A program made the translations under genes and the position numbers. A stretch of 22,054 bases of DNA from a virus: positions 1 through 22,054 of the IMG/VR virus record IMGVR_UViG_3300025326_000224; one strand, given 5' to 3'. The notes under the pieces are model-generated. The model worked only from the letters and a program-made list of their open reading frames with translations. It had not been told where the DNA came from and searched no databases. Positions 20,208-22,054 of the stretch are shown here, piece after piece; the first letter of the stretch is position 1, and each line of letters starts with the position of its first letter.

Positions 20208-22054
20208 GCGCGCCGCAAACAGCTCCAGAGCCCAGCCTGCTACAGGAGATCGTCCCCGCGTTCGATGGAGGTGACCGCGATACGGGACAGCTTCATTCAG
20301 AGAACGTGAAGCTGGTCATGGACGAGTCCGCCTTGCAGTGGGCGCTGCGCGACTTGCCGCCGCAGGAGATTGATCCGAAACGACTGCCGAAGCCAAGAGC
20401 AGGTGAGCAGCCGAAGGGCTCGGCTATCGGACGTGCGGCGAAGGATACCGGCCTTGGTATAGTCGAGGCGCCTGTGCAGGCCGTGGGCGGCGTGATCGAC
20501 ATGGCGAACAGCGCTCTGCAGCTTGCCAGAGATCTATCTGATGGCTTGCCAAATCCAGGTCTGATCTTAGACGCTGAAGGCGTGCGGTTCGGTGGCACAG
20601 AAGATGTGCGCGCGGCGGAACCGCTGCAGCTTCCAACCACGCCAGGCGCCGCGACGGCTACAGGCGCCGCGATCCGTTCAGCTGCTCAATTCCTTTCCGG
20701 ATTCGCCGGCGCAGGGAAACTCAAGCCGATTCAGATGCTCGTGGCTCGCGGTACGAGAGGTTCAGCCTACGCTGCACAGGCATTGAAGGGGGCCGTTGCG
20801 GACTTCGCGGCGTTCGACGCAAGCGAGCAAGGCTTGTCGAATCTCATTCAGCAGGTGCCAGAGCTCGCCAATCCGATCACGGAGTTCCTGGCAGTAGAAG
20901 AGGATGATCCGGCGCTTGTATCGCGTCTCAAGCGCACGCTCGACGGCGCAGGTGTGGGCGTTCTGACGGATTCCGTTCTGCTCGGGCTCAAGACAGTACG
21001 GGCATCGCGCAGGGCCAGAACACAGCTGCAGGATGTTGCAGCACAGGCCGATCGCGAGATCAAGCAGATCGAGACGACCACGGCTATCCAGCGTGATCGC
21101 TTCAAAGAATTACAAGGCGGTGCACCGTCCGAGTCTCTCGTTAAGCTAGGAGCGGCACAGACCGCAGAGGGCGCGTCAAAGGATAAGGCCGACATCTTCA
21201 TCAACTGGTCGCGAATCGACACAGCCGATGACATAAAGGCCGTTCTCCAGAAGATCGCAGACGCGGATGCGGCACGGATTGACACCGCTAGGCGCGGCAG
21301 GAAGAGGACCTTTGAGCAGACCAAGCTCGACGCGGAAACCACGAATGCGTGGGAGACGCTGAACAGTCGTCGCAAGGGAGAGCCTCTCAACGCCGAGCAG
21401 AGCGTCGCGGTGCGCGAGCTGTGGGTGCGCTCCGGCAGCCATGTCCTGCAGATGGCGCAACAGGTACAGGCTGCGCCTGGCGATGTTGCTGCGGCGGTGG
21501 CATTCCGGAAGGCGCTGGCGGTCCATGCGACGATTCAGGAGCAGGTGATTGCTGCGCGCACAGAGACGGCGCGCGCGCTCGCGTCTTGGCGCATTCCCGT
21601 AGGCGAGACAGGACTCGACTTCTCCGCGGAGATGGATTCGTACTCTGCACTTCTGCAGCACGAATCCGGCAAGACGGCCGCTTTGGCCGAAGGCGTGCTG
21701 AATCTCAGCCGCAAAGGCCAGGTTGCCGAGCTCGACAAGTTCATCTACGGGTCCAACTGGGCGAAGACGGCAGGTGCAGTGCGCCAGCTCTGGTACTTCT
21801 CGCTCCTCTCGGGACCGCATACCCACGCCCGCAACATGCTTTCGCAATCAGCAGTGCTTGTGCAGCAGATGTACGAGCGCAAGGTTGCGAATCTGATCGG
21901 ACGCGCTGGCGGTATGGATCCAGCTGTCGCTGATGGTGAGGCGCTGGCGTATCTGTTCGGTGCGATCGAGGGCTTCAAAGACGCCTTCCGGGTCGGCGCC
22001 AAGGGCAGGAGCGCATTCAAGGAAGCGCTCTTGACTGGGCGCTCGAGCTTCGGA
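20204..22054 (+). CDS. large internal virion / ejection protein (partial, C terminus outside window)
   Basis: ATG 20204 (overlapping the previous TGA) opens a frame without a stop to the end of the window, 617 codons. Seen in order: a polar N terminus with acidic stretches, a hydrophobic Ala/Gly-rich region (TGAAIRSAAQFLSGFAGAG, about residues 150-170), several helical coiled-coil stretches, and QLWYFSLLSGPHTHARNMLS at about 535-555, a motif of the type LSxPxTHxxN that recurs in very large phage virion proteins. It is the third internal protein in order, the T7 gp16 position. No lysozyme or transglycosylase domain appears in the visible part. The total size and any enzymatic domain lie outside the window. 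Confidence 0.78.
   Translation, partial: MSAPQTAPEPSLLQEIVPAFDGGDRDTGQLHSENVKLVMDESALQWALRDLPPQEIDPKRLPKPRAGEQPKGSAIGRAAKDTGLGIVEAPVQAVGGVIDMANSALQLARDLSDGLPNPGLILDAEGVRFGGTEDVRAAEPLQLPTTPGAATATGAAIRSAAQFLSGFAGAGKLKPIQMLVARGTRGSAYAAQALKGAVADFAAFDASEQGLSNLIQQVPELANPITEFLAVEEDDPALVSRLKRTLDGAGVGVLTDSVLLGLKTVRASRRARTQLQDVAAQADREIKQIETTTAIQRDRFKELQGGAPSESLVKLGAAQTAEGASKDKADIFINWSRIDTADDIKAVLQKIADADAARIDTARRGRKRTFEQTKLDAETTNAWETLNSRRKGEPLNAEQSVAVRELWVRSGSHVLQMAQQVQAAPGDVAAAVAFRKALAVHATIQEQVIAARTETARALASWRIPVGETGLDFSAEMDSYSALLQHESGKTAALAEGVLNLSRKGQVAELDKFIYGSNWAKTAGAVRQLWYFSLLSGPHTHARNMLSQSAVLVQQMYERKVANLIGRAGGMDPAVADGEALAYLFGAIEGFKDAFRVGAKGRSAFKEALLTGRSSFG

Noticed and set aside
1-22054. CRISPR arrays, tRNA genes, insertion sequences, integrase or attachment site
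   Set aside because: No regularly spaced repeats, cloverleaf pattern, transposase or recombinase motifs were found on either strand by reading.

Overview
This is a virion-building and DNA-metabolism segment of a high-GC double-stranded DNA tailed phage (podovirus type) or prophage. All recognisable genes lie on the + strand, are packed tightly with many 1-4 nt stop/start overlaps (ATGA, GTGA, TGATG, TAATG, TAGATG), and use both ATG and GTG starts. The order terminase - portal - Bbp19-like protein - scaffold - major capsid - cement-like protein - tail tubular A - tail tubular B - internal virion proteins is that of short-tailed phages related to Bordetella phage BPP-1 and, more distantly, T7. 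No integrase, repressor, lysis gene, tRNA or phage RNA polymerase is visible. The host cannot be named: the GC-rich third codon positions and the TTGACA/TAnnnT promoters only suggest a high-GC bacterium.

Region 1 (1-3512), DNA metabolism: the tail of an unidentified gene, a small helical protein, a RuvC-like resolvase, a beta-class DNA methyltransferase overlapping by 4 nt with a SNF2-type helicase, a MazG-like pyrophosphohydrolase and a small Cys/His protein.

Region 2 (3486-5304), replication and control: a TTGACA promoter, a highly structured leader that buries the ribosome-binding site of a replication-initiator-like gene, an unknown 202-aa protein, a very small ORF, and two palindromes sharing an 11-bp core, the second enclosing the start codon of the next gene.

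Region 3 (5298-8769), packaging and pre-portal genes: small and large terminase subunits separated by an iteron-like GCGATT cluster, a coiled-coil protein, a GNAT-like protein and three small charged proteins, two of which share a C-terminal motif.

Region 4 (8770-14222), head: portal, Cys-rich protein, Bbp19-like protein, scaffold, a second TTGACA promoter with a 200-nt structured leader, major capsid protein, cement-like protein flanked by two strong hairpins, a 47-aa ORF and a 122-aa ORF that look like one gene interrupted by a +1 shift.

Region 5 (14232-22054), tail and ejection: tail tubular A and B, which carry four copies of an FCCH-like repeat (one in A, three in B), followed by three internal virion/ejection proteins, the last cut by the window end.

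The most promising items for follow-up are the structured leader at 3486-3615, the palindrome pair at 5251-5304, the iterons between the terminase genes, the possible frameshift near 13788, and the methyltransferase-helicase pair with a clamp-binding-like tail.
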